Source of the DNA: Echinostoma caproni
Lineage: Eukaryota; Platyhelminthes; Trematoda; Plagiorchiida; Echinostomatidae
Length of the DNA: 64,000 nt
Direction: 5' to 3'
Assembly: GCA_900618425.1 (NCBI GenBank)
Contig: UZAN01039382.1
Location: 61,108-125,107, forward strand
Both the position numbers and the translations under genes were made by a program. Under the pieces are notes generated by a model. That model made no database searches. It was not told the origin of the DNA and was given only the letters and a program-made list of their open reading frames with translations. Below, piece after piece: positions 1 through 14,600 of this stretch. Numbering within the stretch: position 1 is the stretch's first letter; every line of letters starts with the position of its first letter.

Positions 1-625
1 TTACACATCGAAAAAAGGAGTCGCATAGAGATCCGGGTAGGAGATAGAGAATGTAGGCTACAGTGAATCCCGTTTGCCTTTAGTGTACGGAATGTGAGGG
101 TGCCAAGATTTTGTCGAGTCTCTGCTTGAAAGATTCAATAGTGGGTGCACAAACGACATAAGATGGAAGGGCGTTCCAAGAACTGCATACTCTGATAGCA
201 AAAGACTGGTGCCGGTAATCCAGTCGAGACTTTGGAATCAGTAGGTTGAAACGGCCTACATTGTTCGATAGCATGAGAAGCGATCGACACGGATGGTTTG
301 GGTTCTGCAGGATTTGATACGTCAAAATCAGGTCTCCTCGAGTTCGGCGGTACTGAGCAGAATATAGTCCCAATGATCGCAATCTCTCCTCGTATGACAC
401 GTAGTGGAGTCCTTTGACCATATTGATGGCCATCCTTTGTGGACGCTCAGGCATCTTGCGATCACGTTGAGGCCATGGACTCCAAGCTTGGATGACGTAC
501 TCTGTATAGGGTCGAATGTATGCTGATAGCAAACGTGGGAATAGTGATGATTCAAACCGGTCAAAGACTCGCCGAAATAAGCCGACATTCTTCATAGCAG
601 CAGACGAAACAGCACTGTTTCTCAT
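1..625 (-). mobile_element. CR1-like non-LTR retrotransposon, 3' end (RT C-terminus and 3' UTR)
   Basis: The minus-strand frame 625-80 encodes 181 residues that read like the region C-terminal to the reverse transcriptase palm in CR1/Jockey-type elements. It has 'LLSAYIRPYTEYVIQAWSPW' (the 'RP..EY..QAW.P' thumb motif), then 'RRTRGDLILTYQILQNPNHP', then 'FAIRVCSSWNALPSYVV' and a final 'TIESFKQRLDKIL'. An in-frame stop lies just upstream of the first residues, so the catalytic part is missing, broken or in another frame. Positions 1-79 are the 3' UTR: bases 1-62 match 56510-56571 with one internal mismatch. The element runs off the left edge. It is a degraded copy, not a host gene. Assignment to CR1-like rather than another non-LTR clade is from motif memory. 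Confidence 0.8.
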
Positions 626-3600
626 CTTTCTGTCCGATTCAGAATATTCATTAGACGGAAAATCCCTTTTGAGTCATTGTCGCTTGCATCTGATGAACGG
701 GGTTTCTTAACACGATCAGTGTACTACTCTGTACATGACGTTTTTAAAGTCATGAGTCATCCTAGCGATGGGACAGGCAAATTACCGCATCCGGTAATCC
801 CTTTTTGCGGATTACATTTTCATGGTGAATATTTGTATATCGTGAGCTCTCACGTGATAAAATACTGATACCCTCACTATAATAATATTAGTGCAGTAAA
901 TAAATCGTTTTACATTTCATTTTTTCAATTTCAAAACGTGCAGTAAGCTTTCAAGAAAGAGGCCACGGTCAAACAAAGCTGTCTGATGGAACGTAGAAAT
1001 ATGGGAAAGGGGACACAAATAGCACCATCCATTTGTAATATTCGAAAAAGGAATTAATGAAATCGTTCGAGAGCATTCCATCTTCTAATTTTTCAATAAG
1101 AATACGAACCTTTAGATGGTCTAACTGGAATCCCATTCCTGTTTCATTTTTAGCGACATGCGCACTCTGTTAATTTAGTAACTGAGTATTACAAGTCAGA
1201 GGATGGATGTGTCATTTGGGTTTATCTACAAGTAGATATCCGTCATGATATCCTTCATGGATTCATCCCATTCATCCCATGTACCTTTTGGGGGAGGCGT
1301 ATTTGTAGACGAGGAGGTAACATCCACCGATAGGTTGCACCGATAGGTTACGGGCTCGATATAGTCTACAGATTGAAGGTAGCAAGGTGAACTGAACGAA
1401 GCCATTTCTATTTTGTTTTGTTTAAAACAGTTCAGTCAACCAATTCACCATTGCATACTAACGGGAGTCGCTGGCATCTCAAATTGGATAAAGCGGGATG
1501 CTTTAAGTATTCTGACAGGCCATATAATTTAGAAATGGTTTTACGAAAAGATGGGTTTCTTTTTTGAACGCGGCCGAATTATCGGTGTTCTCTTTTTAAA
1601 TGATCTGATTGTTTGGGACAATCTGATATTGCAGCCAATACTTTAATCATCTTATCATCGTGTCTTTTCCCATAGAGATTATGGACTCGTATCCATCCGC
1701 TTGTGTACCGTTACAAAATACCCGTTTATTTTATCATGACTTTGTTATCACCTTGTGATCATCTAATAATGTACAAGCTTGAGAATGAGTAATCGAAAAG
1801 AATTCTTCGCTTCACTGGTCTTTTCAATGATCGGTGGGGATATTTTAGGAAAAACTAATTAACAACAGTTATCCTCTGGCACATTGTTCGCATGACGTCA
1901 TACCCGAGAGAATTATGGTTCATTTGAGATCAGTAATATCCTGTCACAAATCTGAATAGTAAAGTCAGAAACATGGGTTTGCATAAATTATTCATGATCA
2001 TTTTGCTACACCTGTACACGTTGATACTGCAGTCAACGGGATTTCAATGGTCAATGAGGTGTGAACAAACATGCACGTTGTTTGCATAGATCGGGTTTGT
2101 GATTCAGAATGTCCAGAGCATCGGAAAATTTCGGTAACCTTGTTAATACCATAGAGAGATGACAATCCCATCCGACGAAGCTGTTTCTGCAAAACAAGCT
2201 GGATCACGAGGTAGACGCATCTTTGAGTGTTTTTCTCATGAAAACAAGCGCACTCTGATCAGAATTTTACCATACGTTTTATCATACGTTTATCATACGT
2301 AAGGTTTGTAGTGATGATACATTGCAGTCCAGAATAAGTCTTATTCTTGACGTGCATTGAGTAGGTGATGATGCAGAAGCTTCTACTGATAGGCATATAC
2401 AATTGGTGTACAACACAACCAAAAGACCGTGCGTTCTTCATCAGAACTTTTACATCCCCGTTCCTTTATAGGGACACTACCTTGGATTTTCTCAATGGAC
2501 GTCTATCTAAAGTGATATCTGAAATATTCCCTGCAGCTCAATCTTACATTCTCGTTGCCTTTTGCGCCTAAATTTTCGGCGAACAAAAGATGAGCTGCTT
2601 AATAATTTCAAACCCTTTGTTGTATATGCTCTCATGCGCACTTGTCTTATGCGATAAATAGGACACAACACCATGCGATTATGAAAACGCATTGCTGAGC
2701 ACTACTCACGGACCTCAACAATGGAACGGTTAGATGCATTTTTATCTCGGTTATTGGTTATCTCATCGATCGCGGGCATAGTGTTTAGTCGATGTAATAA
2801 CTTTCCTCCGTCTTTCTTAATGTTGTTTATAACTCAGATAGTTATAGATTTTCCGTTTCATCCCATTTTCGTTGTCCATCGGATCTTATGTAATTAGTCA
2901 ATTGATAAATCACTAAAAACGGGCTCATTGAAAACATGTGCTCTCAACATTATTCATAAGGGAAAACTTACGGAAAACTTACGGTTGCTGGCACATGCAC
3001 CGCAGGTTCCGAAAAACCACAAGTGGACTAAGTTGCTCTGCTGCAAACCCGAATGGGCTTCCAATAGTAATGTTTCTCCAGCAATATATTTCAGATAGCT
3101 TTATAAACAGGGCGATATGTGGTATTTATTTTTATTTTCGCTCACCGCCTATGAACCGTGTTGCCAACACGTGAATGTGAGATTACCTGACCAATTGTTC
3201 CAATCAACGGAATAATGCAATTCTTGGTTCATACATTAAAAGCCGTTCATGATGTTTGACCAAGCCGATACACGTGTGGGAGCATGCCAATACATTCTCA
3301 CATAACCACATACATATATCCACACACTTGTGAATAGCATGGAACCGTTACGGTCGCTAAGGCCGCTTAAAGTGTATGCTTGAAGCCTTGCAAACCAATA
3401 GGTGCCATCGGACAAAGGAAACCTCGCATGGGTACCGCACACTCGAGGCATCCATATCCAAAGTGAACAAAACCGAACAGAACAAACCAGGTTATATTTA
3501 ACATATGCCTGTTCAGATTGAGATGAAAACGTTGTAACTCCAAATTAATCCACCAATCTCATTCTACTGGGAACCCCACAAAAGGATTGCGCTTCGGTCG

Positions 3601-6600
3601 TCATAAGTCATCCATTATATCGGGTCTATTACACCTCCCGTCAGTATAATCGTGGTGGTTAAATTTCTCCATAAACGAATAACGCTTTTTGATTTAATGA
3701 GTGGGAGTGAAAATTTTGTTAGTCTCGGAGCTGAGTGTCCTCCCAACCCCCTCCTGTTAACTTTATGTCCTTAACCGTTGATCCATTGAGCTTTAGATGC
3801 AAATGGAACCAACACGGTGGTGAATGATCTTGTTTGGTCGTTTCTGAAAGCGAGTCACAATAAGATGAACCGATAAATTGGCCATCCTGCTCACACCTGA
3901 ATGTTGACATGAACGACCACATGAACGGGTTTACCTTACACCATCTATTAACAAATCAGTAAGCTTCACTTAGGTCTAAGTTTGGTCACATAGCATTCTT
4001 TTTTGAACCAAAGGCAATTTTCTCTGTACTTTCGGCACCTCAAGCCACAGTTCATAAAATGCTTGATTAGGGTTTTTGGAGAAAGAGAAACAATTGCCCG
4101 TATTTCACATCATGTCAACTAGAATCCATTCAACGTCTACCAAAAAATAAGGAGTTTTTGTAATAATCGAATAGGAACCGGAATTGAACAGCGCGAACTT
4201 GAACTCGGACTGAAAACCCACTGATTATACGCAACGCAAGGAAAACCAAGACGAGCTGTGGATACAGATAATTCTATTGAGAAAAGCACTCAAAAATATA
4301 TATCACATGCGACCAACAGTTATTGGTCGGTTCCTGGACGGCCAATCGGCGACAGTGTGGTTTATTATTATACCTTCATGTATTCGGCCAATCTGGTTGA
4401 ATGCCAATCGGGACCACAGGACTGGTCGGTTATTCTATTCTTGATTGGTTAGCCGGAAGCTGTACCGCGGTGCGTGAGTATTCGTTGCACGATCACCACA
4501 GTTTTCCATTGCAATTTTGGGATTGATCAGTACCTTCCAAGTACAAAATCCAATAAAACATACAGTCATCTCCAGCCTCTTCCTACGTTTCCTATCTTCA
4601 TTGCATAGGTTTTCATCTTTGATGCATTATTTCACCCTCGGTTTCACCGTTTCACAGCCTGAGTTGCGCTTTCTTTGTGATTATATCACAATGAGGTAGA
4701 ATTCGCGGCTGGTGATTTGCATGACATTACCAACATGCGATCAACGGCTATCACATTCTTCCTATCTGAGATTGAGTAGTCACCCAGGATGAATTCCAGA
4801 ACTATCTTGGGAATCTGGTACAAACGAGGGGGAGATGAACTTTGATAACTTCCTTTTCCTCTTGCAAAAAACACGATCTACTTACATTCTTCATGTCTGA
4901 TTTTCCAGAAAATGCGATTTTGCATGCTCAACTGCATATGTATAGCCATATACCGCGTACATTTCGTGTGAATCCCCTTTTACGGGTATTCAATGTAACT
5001 TTTGTGGGGATGTCCCCATATTGTCATGATGTAAGGCCGACTGCGGCAATAAAAATGGAAGATTCTAGCGATCTGTAACATTGAAAGCGTAAACGGAATA
5101 CACCACCAATGAAAATGCCAATGACTCTGCAAAACAATTCCTCACCTTGCAAGGCCACTTTAAAAGAGAGCATTCGATGACCGGAAATTGGTAATCCCTA
5201 TTCCGGAGAACATTCTGTGAGGATAGGGGAAGTAAACATCCCGCAACAAAGGTAATGAACTCTCTTAGTTTTTCTTGATTAACTCCGATCCCATTTGCAC
5301 GATCATGAAAATTCTGAAGATCATAAACCGTAATCGCATGGAAAAGAGCTATAAAAAATTGCAATCGTTATTGTCTTTACTGAAAAGACACCTAAAATTC
5401 TAGTCACAACTTGACAAAAGTATTATACCCGCATGACGTGGCCCTCCTAAATCGGTTAGAAAACGAGTGGTCTGGTCATCTAACGCCGGAACTCCAACAT
5501 GGTAACCGGAAGCCGTAGTGAATTAGTCTTAGACACATGGATGTAGGCCACAGTCACATGACACCGCAGGGACGATGATCATATGCTCACGTTATTTTCA
5601 CTGACCTTATACTGGGAAAAAAGACAATGCAGTGGGGGTCATCACCAGCCATTGTTTAATATACGGCATACTGGAATCGCGAAATTTTTAATCGATATTT
5701 TACATGAGTTAGTTTCCATCTTATTCGAATTCAAAGGTACAGGTCCGACAAATTTTCAGAGAGAATCTCCGAAGGATATGCAAAAAAATGATAAATCACG
5801 TGTCGATCTGAACTTCACGAACATGAAATCGAGTATTATTGTCTAAAGTTCTAATAGTACGCAAAATAGTGTGAACTGGTGTTTATTTCAATGACTTAAA
5901 GTAACTCAACTCAGATGGTCTCTCACGCAGGGTATCACAGCTGACAGCATCGGTGGACGGAAAAACGGTAGCACCGTAAGCGGATACATTCTGTTTTGGT
6001 ATAGTTGACCTCCTCCCTAATCGATATTTACAGGTCTGTTGTACTACAATGGGTGTAGGATTATGATAACTATGTACATACATAATAGAAGCACTTTTGC
6101 CGTTAGTGGCATTACCTATTCCCATCGAAGGTATTTTACAATTTGAACGTACAGGTGTACTTAATTGGTATCAGATAAAATGTTACCTTTTAGTTGGTGC
6201 TACCGAAACAATTATGTGCAAGCAGCCCAGTCCTGAACCATCTAGAAAACCTCTGAGCCGTTCTTACCCGAAAGATATTCCAAGATACAAGAATTTACAC
6301 CACAGTAAATCAACTGGAAAAATCAGTATTCAGGAAGTGAAATTATATTTAAAGGATAATTGTTTCTAACTCTAAGACCTATATTTTTGATGGCTTTCTT
6401 TAAAAGGATTACTTGATGCTATTGTGTTGGCGGTAAGGTGTCGGTGTCTAAGGTTTATAAAAAACTTGAAATGACAGAATATTAAGTTAACACAATTCCT
6501 TTTAATGGAGTGGCACTGTATGTTAATTGAGTTTCCATCAGATATCTGAACGGTCTTCTTTGATCACACATGCTCGGTGAACTGTACCGTTGGACGCTTG

Positions 6601-7112
6601 TCACAGTTGAAGGATGCACAATCTTTGTTCAGGGAAGTGTGAGTTACTGTGGTTTGATACTCGATCGTGGTCTTCGCTCAGCTGACGTGTTCATTTTTGT
6701 GCGATTTCAATCATTGATTCTCTCGAGCTTGGGATGAGTTGTTTGCACGGAGGGGTTACTGCTCTCCGTGAGCACAATTGGAACAGGGATGCAAGCGGTG
6801 TACAGAAAATATGATCAGAATTCACCGAAAAGGATGAAAATCGCATGACTGCGTTAGGAGTATACAACAATCGGTGACCGAGTAATGTGATGTGATCATG
6901 TGAACCAGAAGACACTTTTACCGGAATAGAAAATGTACGCTGTCTACTTAAGTGCCATTGGGGTGCAGATTGCATATGCATGAAATGACACTTGACGACC
7001 AAGAGGGGAACACTCCACGACTGATTTTTATACTAATGCATATTCCATAAAGATATGGGTTGAAACGTATCTGCAAATTACAGTAGATAAGACGAAGTCT
7101 ATTGTGATACTG
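626..7112. other. Unassigned non-coding stretch
   Basis: No gene recognised. Open frames are all under about 105 codons and match no family known to me. The stretch contains a short three-unit tandem at 2265-2300 (listed separately) and a two-unit tandem of an 11-mer near 2960-2985. Frames at 5583-5846 and 6097-6369 (+) are open but have no recognisable motif and no convincing splice context. Confidence 0.5.
2265..2300. repeat. Three-unit tandem repeat, 11-12 bp unit
   Basis: Three imperfect copies of the unit TTTTATCATACG lie head to tail. The first has C in place of T and the last lacks one T. Probably replication slippage; no function is apparent. Confidence 0.7.
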
Positions 7113-7147
7113 TGATATATATATATGTATATNTGTATATATATATA
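7113..7147. repeat. TA-rich microsatellite containing one N
   Basis: An alternating TA/TG run with an unresolved base at 7133. It abuts the dispersed repeat at 7148, on the side of that repeat's AACAAGG end. Confidence 0.85.
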
Positions 7148-7205
7148 ACCTTGTTTCCATCGCCGGGTGACTTTTGGATAGACACCTCCTTCCGAGCCAG
7201 TTCGG
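7148..7205 (-). repeat. Dispersed repeat copy (same family as the 15.7-15.9 kb inverted repeat)
   Basis: Read on the minus strand, this segment matches the right arm at 15821-15880: the 'ACTGGCTCGG' end, then 'GTGTCTATCC', 'GTCACCCGGCG' and 'AACAAGGTTAT' occur in the same order and spacing with scattered substitutions. Three occurrences in the window (here and both arms at 15.7-15.9 kb) show it is an interspersed repeat. The parent element is unknown; a MITE, or an end of a retroelement, are both possible. Confidence 0.65.
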
Positions 7206-10200
7206 ACATTCACTTAATTCTTATTGTGAAATTTATATCAATGTCGTGCAATATCCTAACTTTCATCACACTTAGACCTCGTTTTAGTGTTCCGAGCCTC
7301 ATTCACGGGATTCAATATGACTTTGACCCACATTAGACGCATCAAAGCTGTAACTATATCCACTTGTAATTTCGATCGTATTATAAAACTGCCATTAAAA
7401 TATGCGACTTTTTATTTCGACAAAATAGGCTGATGCATCAGTTATAAAATATTGATGCCTCAGTAATAAAAACAGTTAGAATTTATTTATAAAATTGACT
7501 CATATGCTGTTGAGTAGCCAAATAATGTATGAATGTATTGAAGCTAGAAACGTTTTCATTAATTTACTTATTTACTGTGCACAGAGTGAAAGGAAATATG
7601 CCGTTTATATTTGCTGTGTCTAACCTAGTAAACATTTTGATCAACCAGGAGCAATATTTGTTTATAATCCATGAATTTCTTTGCTTCATTGCATAAAATA
7701 CTTCCCAAATCTGAGGTGTAAGTTTCGAACTACTGCAAATCTTATCCCGACACTCGAGGTCGCTCAAACTCAAACGCTGATAGAACAGAGCCAATAGCAT
7801 AGACGTGAGGGATAAAGTTGAGAGTAAATCAATAGATACAGGTGTTGACCACACTCATGCAACATCACCCTCATTTTGGAAATCCATTTCAGCTTGCAAT
7901 ATCATAGTTATATATAGATGGCTATGAGTTAAGTGTTTTTATTCCTGACTTTATGCCCAACATCTATGTTCTTAGTTTATTTCTGTCACCGTTTGAATAT
8001 GCGCGACCTTGAGTGTCGCTAAAGACTTTGTAGTAGTTCGAAATTTATAGCTCTGATTTGAAAAATATTTTAAGCAAAGCAGCAGGAGAGCACATTTCTT
8101 TTAATAGATGATTCCTGTTCCGTGAGAGGTTCTATTAAGTTGAGCACACCTATTCTAAATTTCTAATCACGTTTACATCATTGCACAGTAAATAAGCAAA
8201 TTGTTGAAATATTCTAGCTTAAATAAATTGATAAATTATTAGGCTAGAAATTACTCACGCACTATCTACAATACTGAAAGAGCCGAAAACATGGCCCAAG
8301 AAACACACACGTTGATCTTCGAAAGTTGACCGTGAGGTATACTACTCGTTGAATAAGCGTCCTGTAGTGTCACCATACCCAAACCGGATGAAACGTTCAA
8401 ACGGTTTTTGCATATAATGGAAGCCGAGAGGTAATTTAAACGAGAGGCGCGTAAATCCGTTGACTCAGTTAGTGTCTTGTGGAAGCGCTTTGATGTGAAC
8501 ATAAGTCCAATTTGTTGCACATTCGGCGAAATTTTCCATCAAGACATAAACTGAGAGGGACAACACCGGCCATAGAAAAGTAAGATTATGGTTGTATTTG
8601 ATCATAGCAGAGAAGAGTTGCACAAAAGCAATCTAGAGGATAGTCCGGGCTGATTAACCATTTTCCCCCACGCTTTCGTTTGGAAAATGATGGCTCAATT
8701 TAAAATGCAGCTGAGGCCACGTGATACAAAGCCGTTAGTGAACGCCCAACAAAGCACAGCGCGTATTGATTTTACCAAGAAATTGAAATCACGTTGAACG
8801 CCCATTTGGCAATGGGTTTATCTCACGGTTGGTCAACGAGTAATTCGGCGTTCTGTGAAAGCTGACCTACTGAGCTAGGTTTCTAATGAATTTCGTTTTA
8901 CCTATCAAAAGAAGTATATATCCAAACCGTCTAACGAGTTGGAAGGGATTTGATTATTGAGCGCTTTGTTGTTGATCTCTTGCGTACGCCAATATTGATA
9001 TAGCAAAATATATTACCCTGATAAAGGTTTTTGATAACTGCCACTCCAAATATTCATTCGCGGAAGTCATATTTGTCACATATGAAGGTTGGTATATTAG
9101 CTTGCTTGAGCTTGGTGGTAGAAAATGGTTAAACCTAAATAAATATTATTTTTTCACATTTGTGCAGTTTCTAGAGGGGTCACGTTCAACGTCAGACTCT
9201 TTCTATTAACGCGGAAACAGGGATAAGTTAGCTACATTGTCGTCAATGGTAATGGTGTGCGGTGTATTGAAGAGGGAACTTGAAAATTCTGTTTGTCAGT
9301 CAACTTGGTGGACAGCATGCTAAAGCGACTACCTCCAGTGCTCAAAAATGAAGAGGAGTAAATGGAACATGGACGAAATGAAGGTATAACACCTGATGTG
9401 GGGCAATATCATATTCAGTCCCGTGAATGAGGCTGCAAAAACGAAGCATTGAGAGGAACAATTGTGATGAAAATCAGGATGTTGAACGAGTTTGGTCAAT
9501 ACCAGTATAACTCGTAGCTAGACGTGTTTGCATGATATGATGAAAAATTAAAAAAACGGTAATTATTGCGTTATTTTGAAAATACCTTTTCGGGTTGTTG
9601 CAGTCGAAGCACAAAAAGATTGACATCTAGAGTTTAATAACGATAAGCCTATTCACATATGACGTTACACAATCAGTTTCTACACTGAATGCAAAGCCAA
9701 ATGCTGTTACAAATCGGTTTCGATTTATTTTGTTATCAAGTAAGCGACTAATTGGTCTTTTGGAATAAAAGGAACTAGTTCAGTTGCATAGATTAGACAC
9801 ATAGATCCTCAAACGCGTTCAAACGTCACAGAGCAAATTAAGTTGATGAAAACAAAAGGAACATGTTCAATGAAAATAGGAGAATAGTAACGACAAGGCT
9901 TTACAAAATTGGATAAATATCCAAATCCGGACTGTTAGGCGGTAATTGTATGATTTCGACATTAAAACTTGCCTATTATGAAACAAAATAAATATGAAGA
10001 AGGACATTGCACTGGGAGATAAAGCTAGGAATAAGTGATTTTCACCAATGGTTATTGATACACACGTATGAAGATGAGAACTTATAAATATTTCTGATTT
10101 GAGAGTCATATCGAACAAATTCAATCAATATGTGTAATGACCTCTACCATAAGCTTTTTAAAACAGCCTGGATGGTTGTCTAGTATAGCTGATTTCACCT

Positions 10201-11275
10201 CTGTTTTATTTAAATATACTTTATGCAAGTTGGATTTGACTGATCATGCATCAAACCTGATGGTGGCGCTCAGTCTAGTCAGGTTAGCCTCATAACCACA
10301 CAATTGGAAGGCACTGGACTCTAGTTTCGCTATCAGTAGAACTTGTCAACCATGCATATCTACCGACCCGTCATGCTTTTCATTTCCGGACCACTCCAAT
10401 AGATGTGATATGCGTACTATCATCATGTCAACTAGCCCGCATTGCAGCTCTCTAGAATTCGCCATTAAAATCTATACAGGTCTCATGTGTTCAATGACTT
10501 CCAGCGGAAGTCTATCATCAAATATGCCTGGTCTACCATTTAAATGGCAAGTAAACAAGTACAAGTTCCGATAAAAAACAAAAAATCTCTACTTCTTTTA
10601 GTTTGATAACTACGTAGAAATATCGTTCCAAACACCAGATAAATTAATGGTGGTACTTTTGAACAACCAATTCTTAGAAAGTAATCAGTGTGTAGCAGGG
10701 CATAACCAACACTGTCATTCCTTTGTGCACAAATGGGACAAGCCTATTGTTCAAATCTTCTCGAAAGCACACAATAACGCTACCACAATGATCCGTTTTC
10801 CAAATATCAGTCCATCAAAAATGATTCCCACCAGAGTTGTCCGAAAGAACGTGATATGAGCGTGAAGGGTTCTTGAAGATACGTGAGAACGGTTGCAGGG
10901 TTTCTACAAAATTCCTTAAACTTGCGGCTTTGAATGGGGTGGGTTTTTCAATAATAAAATTAATACAGTTTTGGAATTTAGTGTGATTACGATGCAACAG
11001 TGTGAGATGATCCCTTCCTTCATTAATGGAAGTCACACCTATGTGTCTTACGTCCCCATAGAGTGAATATAACAAATAAAAATTCGTCAGTTATGTGTAG
11101 ATATTTGTAAATTTTAGTCGTCTTCTTTTAAAACTCACCATCTACTAGTTCCACTGTGTTTCGGCGATGCAATGTGAGAGCGTAAAACTATTGAATTGGC
11201 TCATCATGTACAGCATACCACGATTTAAGTTGTACGGTACAAGCCCATAGAGGGTTGTCCAAGTGCTTGCTATAA
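7206..11275. other. Unassigned non-coding stretch
   Basis: I see no gene, RNA gene or sizeable repeat. Open frames (for example 7564-7854, 8266-8520 and 9867-10124, all minus) carry no recognisable domain and are of chance length. Confidence 0.5.
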
Positions 11276-11300
11276 TAAGTCAAGTCAAGTATTTGATTTA
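11276..11300 (-). mobile_element. Probable 3' tail of a non-LTR retrotransposon
   Basis: On the minus strand the sequence reads ATAAATCAAATACTTGACTTGACTT. This is a polyadenylation-like ATAAAT followed by two to three ACTTG units. The arrangement parallels the tails at 15376-15408 and 56424-56447. CR1-superfamily elements end in short tandem repeats rather than poly(A). The upstream body of the element was not recognised. Confidence 0.4.
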
Positions 11301-11415
11301 TGCACCCAGAAAGGTGTATATTCAGCAGTCACATAGCCAACCAACAATTATGGAACAAAATTATAAAAGAATTGTCGTAGGCGATGAAAAAGAAAACAAT
11401 TTACGAAATGACTGA

Positions 11416-11690
11416 ATTGAGTTTCGAAGTGATGCGTTCTGGGCTAACAAGAAATATGGCAAGGTAGGGCACTACAGAAGATCGAAAGGCGGTCGTACGA
11501 ACACATATACACGCCTAATAAGGTCTTCATGTGACGGATGTGAAGGATTTTCTATGATTATTGTGGATAACGGGAAGCATGACTTTGTATGTTGGGAAAT
11601 GATGATGATGATGAATTGACACAAGAAATCCCGCTAGTTCTTGATAAATGAGTTAACGATCTGGAAAGCAATTTAAATTCCTTTTAGTCA
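11416..11690 (+). pseudogene. Degenerate protein-like segment, possibly a MULE-type transposase N-terminus
   Basis: A stretch near 11416-11575 reads as a basic, cysteine-containing peptide ('FRSDAFWANKKYGKVGHYRR' then 'RSSCDGCEGF'). It continues in another frame as 'ELTQEIPLVLDK' followed by a stop and further charged residues. The order (aromatic-rich start, basic segment, CxxC-like pair, acidic helix) recalls the FAR1-like N-terminus of MULE transposases, but the histidine pair is not visible and no catalytic domain follows. The family assignment is weak; it may simply be a chance frame. Confidence 0.2.
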
Positions 11691-14600
11691 TCCCTGGAAA
11701 GATTACTGGGGACCCGTACAACACAGGCAAAAAGAAAACGTTTATTCAAGAAGCGAGGGACGGATAGTGGTAGAAATAAAAAGTAGGGTCCGTATCAATT
11801 AACAATATTGGGTGAGGAACCAGGGAAGAACTGTATGCTTTTGAACGTCAGGGATGTCCTGATACATAGAGTGAGTGGAAAAGGTATCGCTTTATTATTG
11901 ATAAGAGTGAAGTAATAGGGTAACGCTTATCAGACAGTATATTGTGAGCAAACTTTCACTGGGCTTTAGCGTGTTGGTAGACATGTAGCACACATATTGT
12001 GCCCCAGGTCAATTGCATTCCATGGTCGTCAATTAGATGAGTTATAAACGGCGAAAAATCATTGAAGAGGCACGGAGGATGTCCGATAGACTGCAGGTGT
12101 AAACGAATTGTTCATTATGTTTAACAGTAGGAATAGAAGTCTGAGGACATAAACCTAAAACCGTCTTGCTCCGAAACGTATCTGGCTTGCTCCAAACCAG
12201 TGGGGGAACAGTCAGGAATAGAGCCCACGTCTTTACCGGATGCACTCCGCCTACAGAGTTTGTTGATATTAAATAATAGTTGGCATATCGCAAGAAAATT
12301 AAAGCATGACCTAAATCAGTGGTAGGACAAAGAAGCATCGATGCATTTAGATGCGTTTCCCAATGAGGTTGTGTGTACAACACCAAGAGGCGGTCTATGG
12401 CACACGGAGTTGAAAATTATAGAGACAAAGAGCAGAGTGACTAGAAAACGGTCATTGGTGCAAGCGATCAGTACAGAAACATTACAAACAAGCATAGAAG
12501 TAAACAGGGTGGATCAGATGAGAGGCCGTATGAAAACAGGTCCCTGGAAGAATACCCGCTTGGGAAGTAGAGGCTGCGGAGACCGGACCAGAAAATATAC
12601 AGTGTTTCTATGAACACGTGCAGAAGTCTTTTATCATCAAATCTGTTACGCACATCAATATAATCTGAGAAGTGATCTTTTTTACAGGATTTCATTTGTT
12701 GACAAGGGATGGCGGAGTATCATGCTAAATCATTAATCATATTTGCAGTGAACTGCGGAGCTTTGCAAAGTATTGTCAAGCATTTGAATTGGGCACTTCA
12801 GCTTCAGTATCAGACTGCAGTTTCTCTCATCTTATCTAAAACTTCACGCACTGCCACCTCCTGTCCATCCTCAATTGCACGAGTTGTTCTTTTTCTTTGC
12901 TTTTTCACTTCCTTTTATTGAATACATAATGAAAAAATCCTTCTTTCTGGCAGAATCATAAACCTAAATTAATAACTTCCAGAGTTCGAACGAAATTCGG
13001 GAACAAACATTGGTGATTTTATTGACCGTTTTAGTCGTCAATCTGTTATGAAATTAAACATAATTCTACACCTCCTTCATAGGTGAGTGAAGGCACTGAT
13101 GAGGCAAATGCGATTGATTTCGTATCTGTTAGCGACATTTCAAAATCCTGCAAGTTGTTTCAGGGTTTTGATTCTCTTGATCCAGCTTCGCGATCTTAAA
13201 CTGTATCGTTTGCTTTGCAAATTACTGAGGCCACACGGTGTCTAAACAATTTGCATGGAGCTTACAAACCATTGAGTTTGCCGTTGTTTTTGCTTTCCGG
13301 TAAACCAACGTCACCACAGCATTGAGTTGAATGTTTCATCATTTTTTAATAGGGAATAAATATGATGGATTTCAATCACCATTTGTTCGTGTAAGATGCA
13401 CTAAACAAATGATCCCCTCTTCGCCCTCAGTCTTAGTGCTAAATAGGACGGTTATTTGCAACAGATCACAACATTCCTTTCTGTTCGGTCTTCCTATTCA
13501 CAAGCGGTGAATCTCCTTCTCTTTCAGAGTCCATGACATGTTGTAGAACATGCCTTTATGCATTGCACATTGTCGGTTAAACAACTGTCGAGAGTTGACT
13601 TAGTAATCCGGCTATTCAGATACAATCACGAGATAAGGGGTTTAGTGCACCGGCAGCTTCCCATTTCCTATCGGAGTGGCTTTCCAACGAACAGTCTCTA
13701 GTGGTTTTTCACCTCAAACCTATTGCCTTTTATAAACCGGTCAAAATAATCGGTAATCACAATTTTCGAATTAAACAATCGGTTCACAACTCAAAGTTGT
13801 ATTTTATTTTAATAAACTTAGCCTCTTTAAATTCCGACAGGTCACTAACTCACTGAGACAAGACAAATAAGACAATGGTCAAACAATGTCCGCATGTGTT
13901 AGCCTATGTGTGCAATTGATAATGTCCCTGGCGAACTTCAACAGAGACGAATACTCCGTGTGTATATGTGTGTTTATCAGTCTGTGTGCGAGTGCGCGCG
14001 CTCATTTTGTTTTACACCTGATCCAGCACGAAAGTTTATCGAAACTCATCTTTCATGTCCCAAGTGAGCAAATCATGCGCATCTGCTTACCGCTAATCAT
14101 CAAATGAAGTTCACGATGAGGCATGGGGCTACGAGGACCAACGCGGTCTCGTGTATCCATACTCACACACTTACACACAGTGATGCACTCCCATGCATCC
14201 ATCTATCCATCCACTCGCACTCCGATCCGCAACCCTAACCGCCCAAAGAAACACGTGTACAGGTCACCACATAGTGTAAGGGACAAAATTGACCGCTGTA
14301 AGTATGCACAGTTAGGTTAGCCATGCGCAGCTGAATAGCATTCTCGGTATCGAAAAATTGGAGACATTCAAGGCCATTAGTCCACTTGTACAATGAATGG
14401 AATTGCGTGTTGTTCCCGTGACGGTCACTGTCTGTGTGTATGTGTGAAACGTGAATTTTCGGAGATATGTGCTCTGAGGGATAGACCGCGAGGAGAACAG
14501 CGTAGAAGGAGAAGTGGGTCAAGTATACGCACTGTTCAATGCACTTGAGGTTTGGTCACGTGAGCAACAGTAATGTGACAGCTGTCTGCGGTAATATCAC

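Noticed and set aside
13093..13125. CTGATGA as a possible hammerhead core
   Set aside because: No pairing stem II and no GAAA at the required distance. The same applies to CTGANGA matches at 690, 20244, 36230 and on the minus strand near 53015.
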